Shown here: positions 34,704 to 45,424 of the stretch, piece after piece
How the letters are laid out: each line of letters opens with the position of its first letter
Numbering within the stretch: position 1 is the first letter of the stretch
Translations under genes and position numbers: made by a program
NCBI GenBank assembly: GCA_930367215.1
Contig: OV884056.1
Span: forward strand, 249,019,127-249,083,126
DNA length: 64,000 nt
Reading direction: 5' to 3'
Source: Pollenia angustigena
Lineage: Eukaryota; Arthropoda; Insecta; Diptera; Polleniidae
The notes under the pieces: model-generated
What the model saw: the letters and a program-made list of their open reading frames with translations, nothing else
Told to the model about the DNA's origin: nothing
The model's database searches: none

Positions 34704-35594
34704 TGGGCATTTCCGTCAAAAGGTCCACGGTGACCGAAAATTTAAAAGTTATTAATGTTATTATTGTTATAGAGAAATATTTAGATTTTACTAATTTTAT
34801 AAATTTAATCATAAATTTGTTCACTTAGGAAGGGTTTTTGAGATGGGGATTAAGTTTAAACTTAGTTTAACGTTCTCTGCAACTCGGATTTTTCCGGTGA
34901 AATGTGGTTTATTTTTTAATATTTCATTAAAGACACACGTTTTAAGCAAGACTGCGCTGTTCCGGCAACATTTTGTATACAAACTTGGTATTGGCGGCAC
35001 AAATCAGTTTTTAGATTAACTAAACCTAGTTTAACTAAGATCTCAAAAACCCAGCCTTAGATGAACAATCAGACTGCAAACGCAGTTGGAATTATTCCAA
35101 AAAAATTTTCTTACATGGTCTGTAATCCAAGGAAGAGTTCAAAGAGAAATTTGTGATTCGGATTAACGGAAAATTTTTATTTTATTTTGATCATTATTCA
35201 GTTAAATTATTACGGAAAAAATTTCACGTTCGAAATGTCACGTATCGACCCAGATTTTGGCTTAAAAAAAAGAAAATACAGAAGATTTTGGAATCAAACC
35301 AAGACATTTTAATGTTACATTGCTACGTAAAATTCTGAAAGTAGTTTGACTAAAAAATTGTACCAGGTTTCGCTGAAAAAAACTACTTCTGTTTTTTTTC
35401 ACGTTCGAACCGCTATTTCTTTTGCCATTATCTTTGACCTAGAATCGCGACCTCCATTAACCTTAGCATAGATAACAGTGCTTTCTTAGTGCTATAATTA
35501 AAGGGTTAAGAAAACGTAACAACATTTTTTGCTTAAAATGTTATTGCATTTTTAATGCGTACGACTGTCACGTTCAACACTTTGGAATTACCCA
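34704..35594. mobile_element. Family I MITE, second copy with nested insertion
   Basis: From TTTGGGCATTTCCGTC to GGAATTACCCA and TA, this matches 20409-21008, but about 340 bp that the first copy lacks replace a short stretch between 34750 and 35090. The frame 35153-35338 is also present, with changes, in the first copy and is not taken as a gene. Confidence 0.75.
34828..35056. mobile_element. PIF/Harbinger-type MITE, TTA target
   Basis: The ends GGAAGGGTTTTTGAGAT and ATCTCAAAAACCCAGCC are inverted and TTA flanks both (34825-34827, 35057-35059). TTA duplication with G-starting TIRs is typical of PIF/Harbinger. AAACTTAGTTTAAC words recur in both arms. Confidence 0.75.
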
Positions 35595-35971
35595 TATTTG
35601 CATTAAGTTATTACTGGCTATAAAACATTAGGCGGCTTAAAGCAAAAGATATCCTATATAAAGGTCAACCAACCAATTTAACCAAAATAATGCTGTATTT
35701 AAGTGGAGCAGAAGGCTGCTAAAATCGAGACAGACAATCATCATTGTATACCTGTTCCGAACACAATTGATTCGTTTGAAGCAAACATTGGCAGAAAATG
35801 ATCCGGAATATGGAATATGTGTTCAGAAATAAAGTCGTAGTATTCCATTAAGACGTCGGTCTGACACACACTGAAAGAAAAATGCTTCATATATTTAATG
35901 AACCATTTTCATAAAAAAATTTTCCTTGGATAAATTAAAGTTTTCATTGTCTGAATGGAATTTCATAGTTA

Positions 35972-38080
35972 TAATCTATATATATAAAATTGTAACGTTA
36001 CTCACTGACTCACTGACTCACTGACTGACTGACTGATTCATCATCGCACAGCCTAAACGCCTGAAGCTAGACACTTGAAATTCGGACCAGAGATTGGTCA
36101 CTCCCCAAATCGATCCACTAAGACGGGATTTTTGGAAATTCGAATGTTTAGGGGGTAAAAAAGGGTAAAAACGGGAAAATTCGGTAACCTTATATCTCCA
36201 AAACTAAAAGAGATACAAAAAAAATTTAATACCTATCGTAGTTCTTTAGAAAAATAAGCGGACAGGTGTCTGGTACTTTTTTGAAATTCGGCCCTATTTG
36301 GGAGTAAACGTGTAAAATCTGAATTTTAGTACTTTTTTGACACCCCATCTATCTTTTGAACCAATAAACATAGAAACAAAGTTAATACCGCATTCGAAAC
36401 TTATCAAAAAAATACGAATATAAATTTGGTACTTTTTCGAAATTCGAACATTTAAGGGGTAAAAATCGTAATTATTTTTGGTACTTTTTTTAAAAAACAT
36501 TTTTCTCCATTCATTGAAATATTCGTACTAAATTATGGGCTGCCACTATAATACTGAAATTCTTTATACTTTAATGGGGTGAAAAATAGTACCAAAAAGG
36601 GGGAATACAGGAAATTTGATATTTCACTTAACCTTTTTGGTATTTTTTAAATTATCGTTATGTTGGACCTAAAAACATAAGATTCAACATGCAATGTCGT
36701 GAGTGGATAAGAATCTATGACGGAACTTTTTGGTACTTTTTTGTTCTTTAACTGGTACTTTTTGAATTTTCTTTAGTTTTGGACCTAGAAACATAAAATT
36801 CAATATGCAATGTCCTGGATGGATGATAATCTATAAGAATGAACTTTTTGGTACTTTTTAATTCTTTGATTGGTACTTTTTGAATTTCAGTTGGTATTGG
36901 ACCTAGAAAGATAAAATTAAAAATGCAAGGTCCTGAGTGGATAAGAATTCATAAGAGGGAAGTTGTTGGTACTTTTTTATTCATTTACTGGTACTTTTTG
37001 AATTTCCGTCAGTATTGGACCTAGCAACATAAAATTAAACATGCACGATCCTGTGTTAATGAGAATCTTTTAGTGGGATCTTATTGGTACTTTTTTATTC
37101 GTTAGCTGGTACTTTTTGAATTTCCGTTAGTATTGGGCCTAGAAACATAAAATTAAACATGGAACCTCTTGAGTGAATGACAATCTGTAAGAGAGATGTT
37201 TTTGGTACTTTTTCGTTTTTTAAATGGTACTTTTTTTAAATTTTCGCTAATGTTGGTCTAATGAACATAAAATTAAACTTGCATGATCCTGAGTGAATGA
37301 GAATCTCTAAAATCGCTTATTGGTACTTCTTAGTTAATAAACTGGTACTTTTTGAATATCCGTTATTATTGGACTGAGAAACATAAAATTGAATATACAA
37401 TGCCCTAAGTGGATAAGATTCTATAAGAGGGTAGTTTTTGGTACTTCTTTGTTCTTTAACTGGTACTTTTTGAATTTCCGTTAGTATTGGACATAGAAAC
37501 ATAAAATTAAACGTGCAAGGTCCTGATTGAATGAGAATCTGTAAGAGGGCTTTTTGGTACTTTTTTGTTCTTTAACTGGTACTTTTTGAATTTCCGTTAA
37601 TATTGAACCTAGAATAATAAAATTCAACATGCAATTTCCTGAGTGGATAAGAATCTATAAGAGGGAATTTTATGGTATTTTTTTATTCATTAACAAGTAC
37701 TTTTTGATTTTCCATTTTTAATGGGCCCAGAAAGATAAAATTAAACATGCAAGGTCCTGAGTGAATTAGAATCTTTAAGAGGGGTTTTGGTAATATTTTG
37801 TTCTTTAACTGGTATTTATTTATAAACTGGTACTTTTTTTAATTTAATACTTATTTTTGTGTAATAAATAAAAAAAAGTAAGTAATTGTCTGGTACTTTT
37901 ACGAAATTCGGCCGTTTTAATAAAATTTAAATAAAAATTATACAACTTGGCCTGATTACAAAGTAGCGGGTTAGATGCTATAAATTAAAATAATTTAAAC
38001 CTAGAAAAATAAGCTTTGGCATACAAATATGTTCACGAAGGAAAAGGAGACGCTAACGAAGTAGTGGGTTAAATGCTATG
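35972..38080 (+). mobile_element. Helitron-like element, non-autonomous
   Basis: The 5' end TCTATATATATAAAATTG, followed by a CACTGACTCACTGACT-type run and GCCTAAACGCCTGAAGC, is typical of insect Helitrons. The 3' region ACGAAGTAGTGGGTTAAATG ending CTAT fits a decayed ...GCTAG end; a second similar end is at 37959-37981. No Rep/helicase coding. Much of its length is a tandem array (36612-37850). Confidence 0.65.
36612..37850 (+). repeat. 118-bp minisatellite, about 10 copies
   Basis: The landmark TTTTTGGTACTTTTTT begins units at 36732, 36850, 36968, 37086, 37204, 37322, 37440, 37556, 37674 and 37789: seven intervals of exactly 118 and two of 115-116. Each unit also holds ACTGGTACTTTTTGAATTTC, TTGGACCTAGAAACATAA and CAAGGTCCTGAGTG. 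A degenerate first unit begins near 36612. Confidence 0.92.
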
Positions 38081-39007
38081 TTATAGATATAATTCATTGG
38101 ATTTCGTAATTACGTTACAAATTTTCATTGGATATATGAAAACTTAAGTTTGTCCAAGTTAAACAAAAAATTTTAATTGCCCTGCTGGAAATTTGTGTAA
38201 ATTGGTCCCACAGACTGGTCCTGGGAATTGTGAAAATAGAACAGGTACAAAAAGAAAGAACTCATGACCAGTGAAAGGATAACCAATCATGTAACTGGTT
38301 TATGGAGAACAAAAAGGTAGAAAAAGTAATGAATTACAGTACAGTCTTCACCGGTGGTGTGATCCTTTTTTTTGGGACTTTCTAAAATTTGGCTCTTGAA
38401 TTTAATTGTAGGACTGTTTTATTGAAATAATTCTACATCGTATTGAAATTATACTACATTTAAGTAACTGTCACTAAACACGTCCATTGAGAATAGATTT
38501 GTGACTAGTCAAATGGTGTCAATTGACCCCTTCCAATGACAACCCCATGTAAAAGTGATAGGTCTTATTCATAGAAAGTGTTAAAACTAGAACCGGTCTC
38601 TTCCACCAAAGACCTATCACAGGACTACTTTGGTGTCAGTTCGCTTCCCTCTAGGGTGGGAACATAAAAAAACAATGAACAAACATAACTATGTTCATAA
38701 ATTAATACAAAATTATAGTTTCCTTAAAAAAATGTTTAATTGTTAATCAAAAAATGTAAGATTTAATTATTTCATACATTAGATGTAATATGCCATTAAA
38801 TTTATGAAATCAAAAATTTTTTTATAAAAGCAACATATTTCAATAATGCTTTCATAAATTTAAATTTTCATTATGACAATGAAAAATGTCATTATATTAA
38901 TGACACAAAAACTTTCAATCAACGTTGTTATTGTTGTTATGGACAATTTAATATCATATTTACGCTCTTAATTGAGTAAAAAACATAGTTTTTTTTTATC
39001 CAAAAAC

Positions 39008-39170
39008 TACACTGCCCCCGTAGGCTAGCTGGTAGTGAGCTAGGCTATCAACACCGAGGTTGCGCGATCGATTCCCGCCAGAGACAGAAAACAAATAAAA
39101 AATAAAATCAAATAAGAAAAAATAAAATAAAAAAAAACAAAAATTAAAAAAAAATAAAAAAATAAATGTT
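39008..39170 (+). mobile_element. tRNA-derived SINE with A-rich tail
   Basis: GCCCCCGTAGGCTAGCTGGT followed by AGTGAGCTAGG resembles a tRNA 5' half with box A. GCGATCGATTCCCGCC fits box B, about 45 bases further on. An A-rich AAATAAAA tail runs from 39086 to about 39168. It is not a functional tRNA (no acceptor-stem pairing), and it differs from family E. Confidence 0.65.
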
Positions 39171-39309
39171 TTTTACTTTATTGAAAGTATTCATCCAATG
39201 AATAATATTCATAGATCTAATGTAGTGTTTCATTAAATACATTTTAATGAAACAGGTTTCATTGATCCAACGAAGCGCGGCATAGATTCCTTTTTAATGC
39301 AATTTTTCA

Positions 39310-39552
39310 TGCACAGAAAAAATTCTCCAACATTTTTCACCATTTAAAGCATTAATCAAAAATAAAATCGGTTTTAATTAATAATTTAATCAAGTTAATT
39401 AAACATTTAATCAAGTAAATTAAACGTTTTATTAATACTAATAACTGGTTTAATTGATACTATTAATTTCTTTACTGGTGCAAATTTAATTAATTTTTTA
39501 ATTAATATCACAAATTTTTTAATTGAAATCAATTTTTATTTTTTTCTGTGTG
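39310..39552. mobile_element. Small TIR element with ACAGAAAAAA ends
   Basis: GCACAGAAAAAATT at the left and TTTTTTTCTGTGTG at the right pair around 240 bp of TTTAATTAA/TTAATCAAG words. It is nested in the right arm of the 35867-39598 element. Confidence 0.6.
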
Positions 39553-39930
39553 GATGTCAAAATTCATTGGTATTGCGAAGAAAATTCTTTCAGTGCATGT
39601 TCTAAGAACTGGTTAAGACTTTTTCGAAATTAGTGATTGGAAAATTTTACCTCGCCCGCCTTAAAGACCAGAGCTTGACCCAAGCGATCTTTGATTGTTT
39701 CGATTGATCCAAAATTTAATTTAATCTTTCTTGGTTTTAAAAAAGAGCAGTTCTTTTTGGGCATATTCCGTAAGTTGCCACAAAGATGAGTAATCGTCAT
39801 AGCTCAGAATGGTCAATATCGTGGCAATGTTTCGCAATAATTGCTCAAAATTTGCCAAAAAAACCCGCATGTTGCAATTGTACAGCCTTATTTTATCAGT
39901 TGTCTGTCTGGACTTTCACTAAATAGTATT

Positions 39931-40740
39931 TAAAATGTTACTGAAAAAATTTAATAAATTTTCCAGTAAATTCCATTATATTTTATTACAATGTTAATTT
40001 TTGTTTTCATGTTGTAAACAATATTTACTATATAGCGCGATTATGTCATTATTACATTGTCTTTATTACAAAATGTGTTAATACGACAATTTTCCTTTAA
40101 CATCTCATTGAAAAAAAAAATTATAATAACGAGTGTGTGTGAAAATTAACATTCTCATGCCAGTAGATGTGGATAAATGTGTAATAAATTATTATTCGCA
40201 TCTGCATAAAAATAAATCTATAAACTAACGTTGATGTTTAAGCTTAAGCATTACACACAGAACAATCAGCTCAAAATTCACTTTCACAATTCAATAAATG
40301 TTTTCTGAATGTTGTTTCATAGAAATTTGTTATTCATTTAAATATATTATGAGAAATTAACTTATTTCAATCCCGAACTGAATTTAGATTTAAAACACCA
40401 ACTGTCATAGAAGAACTCACCTAATTTTTCTTAGTGTATGTATGTATATGGCTTATTCGCGCTGTTTGGTTTACACGTAAGCTCTTTGTAATCTTTTAAG
40501 TTTACTTTATATTCCATTTAATTCCTTCTTTTTAATGAAATACAAAATTAAAGGATATTGTAATTAAAAATATGTTTGCTTGAATTGTTGGTGACAGAGC
40601 GACAACATCCTGTGGTCTTCGAACCCAATTAAACAATGAGAAGAGCACGTGGAAATTGAAATAAAATATAAATAGTTATAATGGAATAAAAACTGGAAGT
40701 GATTAAATTTTAAAATTTCAGAACTGCATACAAAACATTT
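39931..40740. other. No gene recognised
   Basis: AT-rich DNA without element ends or stable frames. Confidence 0.5.
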
Positions 40741-40744
40741 TTAT

Positions 40745-41420
40745 TCAAACCATTTTTAAGAAAATGGAAGAAAATGTGGAAAATTATGTTTGGGAAATAG
40801 TTTCCTATAAAATATCTGGTTTGGGACAAAGTTTTCCAAAGAAGATTCTAATGGGTTTAACTTCTTTTAATAGAAAGGTTTTTTGGGATAAAGTTGTGTA
40901 TAAAAACTCTTGGTTTGGATCAATATTTTCTATAATATTTTATAAAAGACCTAATTGGTTCAATGTTTTCGATAGAAAAATGTATTTGGGACAATAAAAG
41001 TTAATATTTTTGATTAATATTTGTTTAGAAAACTTTATTTCAGAAAATCTTCTTTGGGATAAAGTAAGCATGTTTGCATATTAAGCCGACGATATGTTAA
41101 GGACAATGTTTTCGTTAGAAAATTTTATTTTAGACAATATTTACAGAAAACTCTGCTTGAAGCAAAGTGCTTTATTATTCAAAACGCTTTCTCTTTTTTT
41201 TCTATGTTTGTGAAAACATTTTTTTGTTAAATGTTTTGTTTGGGACAATACATTCTGTAGAATATTTTATTCGAAACAGTATTTTCCAATAAAAATAATT
41301 TTTGTAAAATATTTTCCATGGAAAATCTAGTGTGATAAAGTTAAGTACATATGAATGTATGTTTATGTAAAACACAGTTTGGAACTATTTTTTGGGACAA
41401 CATTTTCTATAGAACGGATG
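40745..41420 (+). repeat. Array D, third locus
   Basis: Repeated GGGACAATATTTTC, TTTCTATAGAA and AAAATCTTGTTTGGGA-like words, more diverged than at 17430. The frame 40764-40997 is translated repeat. Confidence 0.65.
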
Positions 41421-41499
41421 GATTGATCTTTCTTTTGAATGAGGCCCCCATACTTCCGGAACAGACATTTATTTATACGCCTAACACCGCAACAAAATA

Positions 41500-41560
41500 C
41501 AATACTGGGTGAAGGATATTAAAGAGTCGGCACAGTCGATTACAAATAACACTTTTGAGT
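41500..41560 (+). mobile_element. 3' end of a DINE-like element
   Basis: GGGTGAAGGATATTAAAGAG followed by TCGGCACAGTCGATT and AACACTTTTGA matches the terminal hairpin region of the first DINE subfamily. Confidence 0.55.
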
Positions 41561-41564
41561 GAAA

Positions 41565-42467
41565 ACATGTCAAACCATCATGCCGTTCGGCATTGTTACC
41601 TCCGATTTCAATATAATTCAACACAAATGTTAAAGTTATGACAAAACATAATTTTTTTTTAAAATACCTGAATCTGAACCGATTTTTCCGAGTTTTTCAG
41701 CAAACATTTTCTACTAAAGATTTTCGAACTTTTGATATATAAGGAGTAACCATGGGTCATATGACAGTCCAAAAATTCAGGTTTTTATACAATTTTTGAT
41801 ATTTTTTGTACGGGAGGGACCACGCTCACTTCTCCAATCCGCCAACATTTTGTGGGATGGTGTGTATTGATAACTTAAATGTGTGTACCAAATTTGGAAA
41901 TTTAAGCTTTTGCCGTTCTCCAGATATACTGCAAAAAGGAATAAAAATACAACAACAAGGGATTTTTGAACCCAAAACATACTTAGGATCACGTGCTGGT
42001 CTATAACTCTGACACCAATCGATTATACACCTTTAAATTTTCTGCAATTGAAGAAGAGGGTCTAATACTTGACATATATTTTTTTGTAAGAATTTCAGAG
42101 AATATGCTTTTCCAGATATGTACCTTTGAATTGAAGACCCCAAAAAATGACCTTTGACCTTTTCTTAAAAAAACACATTATGCATATCATTTTAAAGGGT
42201 CCACCATTACCTTTAAAACGATACCAAAAAAAACTAAATTATCTTGCAAAGTTCAAAAGTTCTATCCCCTTTTGTAAGGAGACTTTTGTGATTTTCTTAC
42301 ATTTTTCACATCTTTTATGACGTCATATTTGAAAAGCCGAAAGAATCTGGGGTCTGAAAATTTATGTTTTGTTAAAGTCCAATAACATACAACATTTGTG
42401 TTGAATTTCATTGAAATCGGAGGTGATTGTGCCGAAAATCTCATTTTTTCGTGATGGTTTGACGTGT
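41565..42467. mobile_element. TIR element of 903 bp with DINE-like interior
   Basis: ACATGTCAAACCATCATG and CGTGATGGTTTGACGTGT are 18-bp inverted ends matching at 16 positions. Inside, 41808-41970 is a reversed stretch of DINE internal sequence (GTGTGTATTGATAAC, GCCGTTCTCCAGATA). It has no coding capacity, so the interior was captured or inserted. Confidence 0.6.
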
Positions 42468-43197
42468 TTTAACTCTTTTACTAGTTTCCAAATATAAAAA
42501 TATATTTTTTCGAATTAAATATCACTTTTTCATCTTTTATGGTTAAATGTGTCATTTAAGTTGAAACGAAATATTAAAAGCAATAAGAAAAAATAACAAA
42601 TTCTTTAAAACGGTTTTATACGCATTTTCTGTATAAAATTATCATAAAAGTTTTTCTTGCTAAAAAAAATTTGGAAAGAAAATGAAAATTCGAGAACACA
42701 TCTTGTCAGGCAACCATTATGATTATTATTGTTATTTTACACAGACAAAAAAAAAACCGAAAAAAACTACGTTTTTAAGTTATTTTCCCCCCTCTTTATC
42801 CTTTAAAATAAACCTAACTCATTCATTCAGTCAATCATTCCTTCGGTTATTGTAACAAGTGTTTGTCATCATAATAACAACGACACTGACAATATCTATA
42901 AAAAAAAATATCAATAAATATCTAGAAAATATCAGGCACGTTTTTAAAATTTTGTATATTTTTATATTTTATGTATATTTTTAATAAAACAAAAAGAAAA
43001 ACAACTGCTTAATGCTGTTTTATAACCCTTCACCCACACGAGTGTTAAATTAGGGACTATTTAGTTTTCCACTAGATACGTAACATCAAGAAGTTTTGTT
43101 CTAAGAAAACATAAATGCCGCCAAATTGTGTCTAGTATTTCTGGATAAGGATTGCAATTAGCACGTAGACGAAAAAAAGACTGAGGTAGTTCCATAT
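42468..43197. other. No gene; DINE-like start fragment
   Basis: TTTATAACCCTTCACCCAC near 43018 resembles a DINE 5' end but the rest of the element is absent. Otherwise unassigned. Confidence 0.45.
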
Positions 43198-43544
43198 TCT
43201 AAGAGCTACATATTTTGGTCGGATTTTAACAATGTTTATGTATGCAGGTAACCATATTATGCTTATATAATGAATATAATTTTGTTACGGTTAAATATAA
43301 ACATAAGTTTGTTAAAATTAACAATAATTTTCTCGAAATCAGCAATAAAATGGTCAAAATCAACAATTTTGCTGGTCAATATAAACCATGTGATGGTAAT
43401 AATTAACCATAATATGGTCAAAATGTTCTATAAATTGGACAAAAGTAATCATGTTGTCGTCAGAATTAACAAAAATATGGTCAATATTAACCATATTATG
43501 GTTATTTATTTATAAACTGGGAATTATTTCCTTCCGAAGGTAAC

Positions 43545-43854
43545 TTTTGTAATAGTTCTATTCCTACAATTTTTCAGAAATGACTTTATACACTACCAGA
43601 CTATTATATTGTATTTTCTTTTTACATTTTACCTTAGCCTTCCGTTGTAAAGCAATGAGGTATATTGAATGTACAGAACAATTTACAATTATTAGACACC
43701 AGCAGAATGTAATGCATTTTCTGGCCCACTACGGCCGTCGTCATTGCTTTCCAAAGGAAGGCTAAGGTAAAATGTAAAAAGAAAATACAATATAATAGTC
43801 TGGTAGTGTATAAAGTCATTTCTGAAAAATTGTAGGAATAGAACTATTACAAAA
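43545..43854. repeat. Near-perfect palindrome with 114-bp arms
   Basis: Arms 43545-43658 and 43741-43854 are complementary except about two positions, with an 82-base loop. The loop holds ATTAGACACCAGCAGAATG, the word shared with the cores of foldback elements 1 and 2. The two frames 43580-43765 (+) and 43634-43819 (-) begin with identical peptides only because of the palindrome. Confidence 0.9.
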
Positions 43855-44576
43855 AAGCTTTATAAAATACATTACTGAAATTTAGCTCATAGAATAAATT
43901 CGAAAAATGAAAAATGTTGGTTATTTATTTAAGTAATTTTTCAATTTTCTTTTTAAGTCAAGTTTTTAAATGCTGTACCACATCAAAAAATGATATTATT
44001 TCGATTTTTATTCCTGTTTTATGCAATGTTTCACTTTAATAAGCTCCTATATCTATAATTCATTTTCCAGCTAAGGAACGCCCTTCAGCAGTATTCTTTT
44101 CGTTTGACGGGTTTTCACTACTTCTATAATTAATGTAGCTATTTAAATCAATAATCAGAACAAAAAGAATTTGAGAATTTTAAGCAAACCATGCAAGTAA
44201 TGGAAATGCAATCAACTACTGTAGATAGAACATGATATAACATTTCCACTTGTGGTGAAGGCTATAAAAACATTCAATGCTTTCAAATATCATAATTTCA
44301 AACATCTTATTGTTATTATTAAGCGTTAAATGTTTGGAGACAACCATAATATGATTGCGGATTACGGATTTTGGATGATATGTGTTAAATCCAGTGTTAT
44401 TTTATTTACTGCTATTTAGCGTTCGGCTTACACCCCGGAAACTATATCTATTTTTTTTAGTGTTTGTGTATTTTTTATTTATTTATTTAATTTAAGTCTA
44501 TGGACAAATTGCTTACAGACTAACTTAATGTATTAACATAATAATTTATTTAAGCAAAGAAAGTTTATAATAAACA

Positions 44577-45405
44577 TTATTGATTTAAATATAATATGAT
44601 ATTGCTTTTTATGATATTAATGTTCAGAGAATAGTCGATAAAGTTATACATTTCATTGAAACAGTTGCATAATTTTCTTATTGGATCTGACATCGCAAAG
44701 TTTGTTCGGCATGTTCTGACATATAGAGGGTTGAAAAAACGAAGTGAACGTTGAGGAATATTAAAAGTTACGTTACTCAATAAAAATTCGGAATGTGTAC
44801 TACCATTTGTAAGATTGACCACTAAATGATATATTTAGCATCATTCGCCGGCTTTTTAACGTTGGTAAATTTATTTCAGCTAGTCTAGTTGAATATGAAG
44901 GTAATACCAGGCATCCTCTATATTTACTTCTTAAGCAGAAAATAAGAAATTGTTTTTGCACTGACTCAATACGATCACTATGAATATTATAGATCCCAAC
45001 TAATGCTGCCGTATTCCTAAATTGGTCTGACGAGCGAAGTATAAAGACTTTTTGTGGTTAAGGGATCGTTGAATTCCTTTGCCCATCTTTTAATAAAAGC
45101 CAGAACGCTACGGGATTTATTAACAGTCATCGTTATATGTTGGATAAAGTTAAGTTTTTTGTCTAACAATATTCCCAAATCCATTATTTCACTAACATGT
45201 TGTAATGTACAGCCACCAAGAACGTAGGAGTAAGCACACTTTTTTACTCTGGAGAATTGCATATGTTTAAATTTATTTAAATTTAGTTCCATCAAGTTAA
45301 GTTTACACCAATTGTCAAAACTATCCAGGTCATTTTGTAGATGCTGTTGATCACAAGGATGTTTTACAGTCGAAAATAATTTTACGTCGTCTGCATACAT
45401 CAATA
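44577..45405 (-). pseudogene. Non-LTR retrotransposon (LINE) reverse transcriptase fragment
   Basis: The frame 45017-45403 begins at MMYADDVKLF, the catalytic YADD box of reverse transcriptase, and continues with DLDSFDNWCKLNLMELNLNK, LGILLDKKLNFIQHI and AFIKRWAKEF as in LINE palm/thumb regions. After LVRPI the frame shifts; the next frames give NIHSDRIESVQKQFL-like and LPTLKSRR-like sequence, and 44577-44822 gives NVTFNIPQRSLRFFNPLYV, RTCRTNF. The N-terminal RT, endonuclease and ORF1 are absent and no poly-A tail is clear. It lies inside foldback element 3. Clade is uncertain (Jockey/CR1-like). Confidence 0.85.
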
Positions 45406-45424
45406 CATTACAATGTTGAACTGC

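Larger units (their letters stand above)
35867..39598. mobile_element. Foldback-like element with CACTGAAAGAAAA ends, filled by insertions
   Basis: CACACTGAAAGAAAAATG at the left pairs with AATTCTTTCAGTGCATG at the right. Arm words TTTCATTG/CAATGAAA recur at 35900-35960, 38090-38160, 38690-38930 and 39180-39300. The Helitron, a SINE and a small TIR element sit inside. It interrupts mariner remnant 2 between its second and third catalytic motifs. Confidence 0.6.
33885..39930 (+). pseudogene. mariner transposase remnant 2, scattered over 6 kb
   Basis: Four plus-strand pieces read in order as one mariner transposase. 33885-34080: NSAAKAYRLLIKDFLE, PRSAKKFEDYKLEALLHEG and CCQT. 34540-34703: SLGATQSAIAKRLQAAEFI and EKNFNSPFLMTAVQFKFHKK. 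35597-35866: YKGQPTN, QLIRLKQTLAENDPEY and a degraded VVVFH-D motif for the second catalytic Asp. 39600-39930: DWKILPRPP, PELDPSD (third catalytic Asp) and IFRKLPQR, QNGQYRGNV. The motif with the first Asp is lost at the second junction. The gaps are insertions: a MITE at 34087-34532, family I at 34704-35594 and a large foldback element at 35867-39598. All pieces carry stops. This mariner differs from the other two in the window. Confidence 0.85.

Noticed and set aside
35153..35338. Small basic frame that seems duplicated at 20550-20735
   Set aside because: It lies in family I MITEs, and the first copy differs at the start and end of the frame; no coding constraint is visible.
36612..37850. 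CRISPR-like regular spacing of 118 bp
   Set aside because: Whole 118-bp units are repeated without unique spacers, in a eukaryotic Helitron; it is a minisatellite.
39008..39080. Possible tRNA gene
   Set aside because: Box A and box B are present, but no cloverleaf with a paired acceptor stem can be drawn and an A-rich tail follows; a SINE fits better.
43580..43819. Two opposite-strand frames with the same starting peptide, suggesting a conserved small protein
   Set aside because: They are the two arms of one palindrome, so the identity is forced by the inverted repeat.
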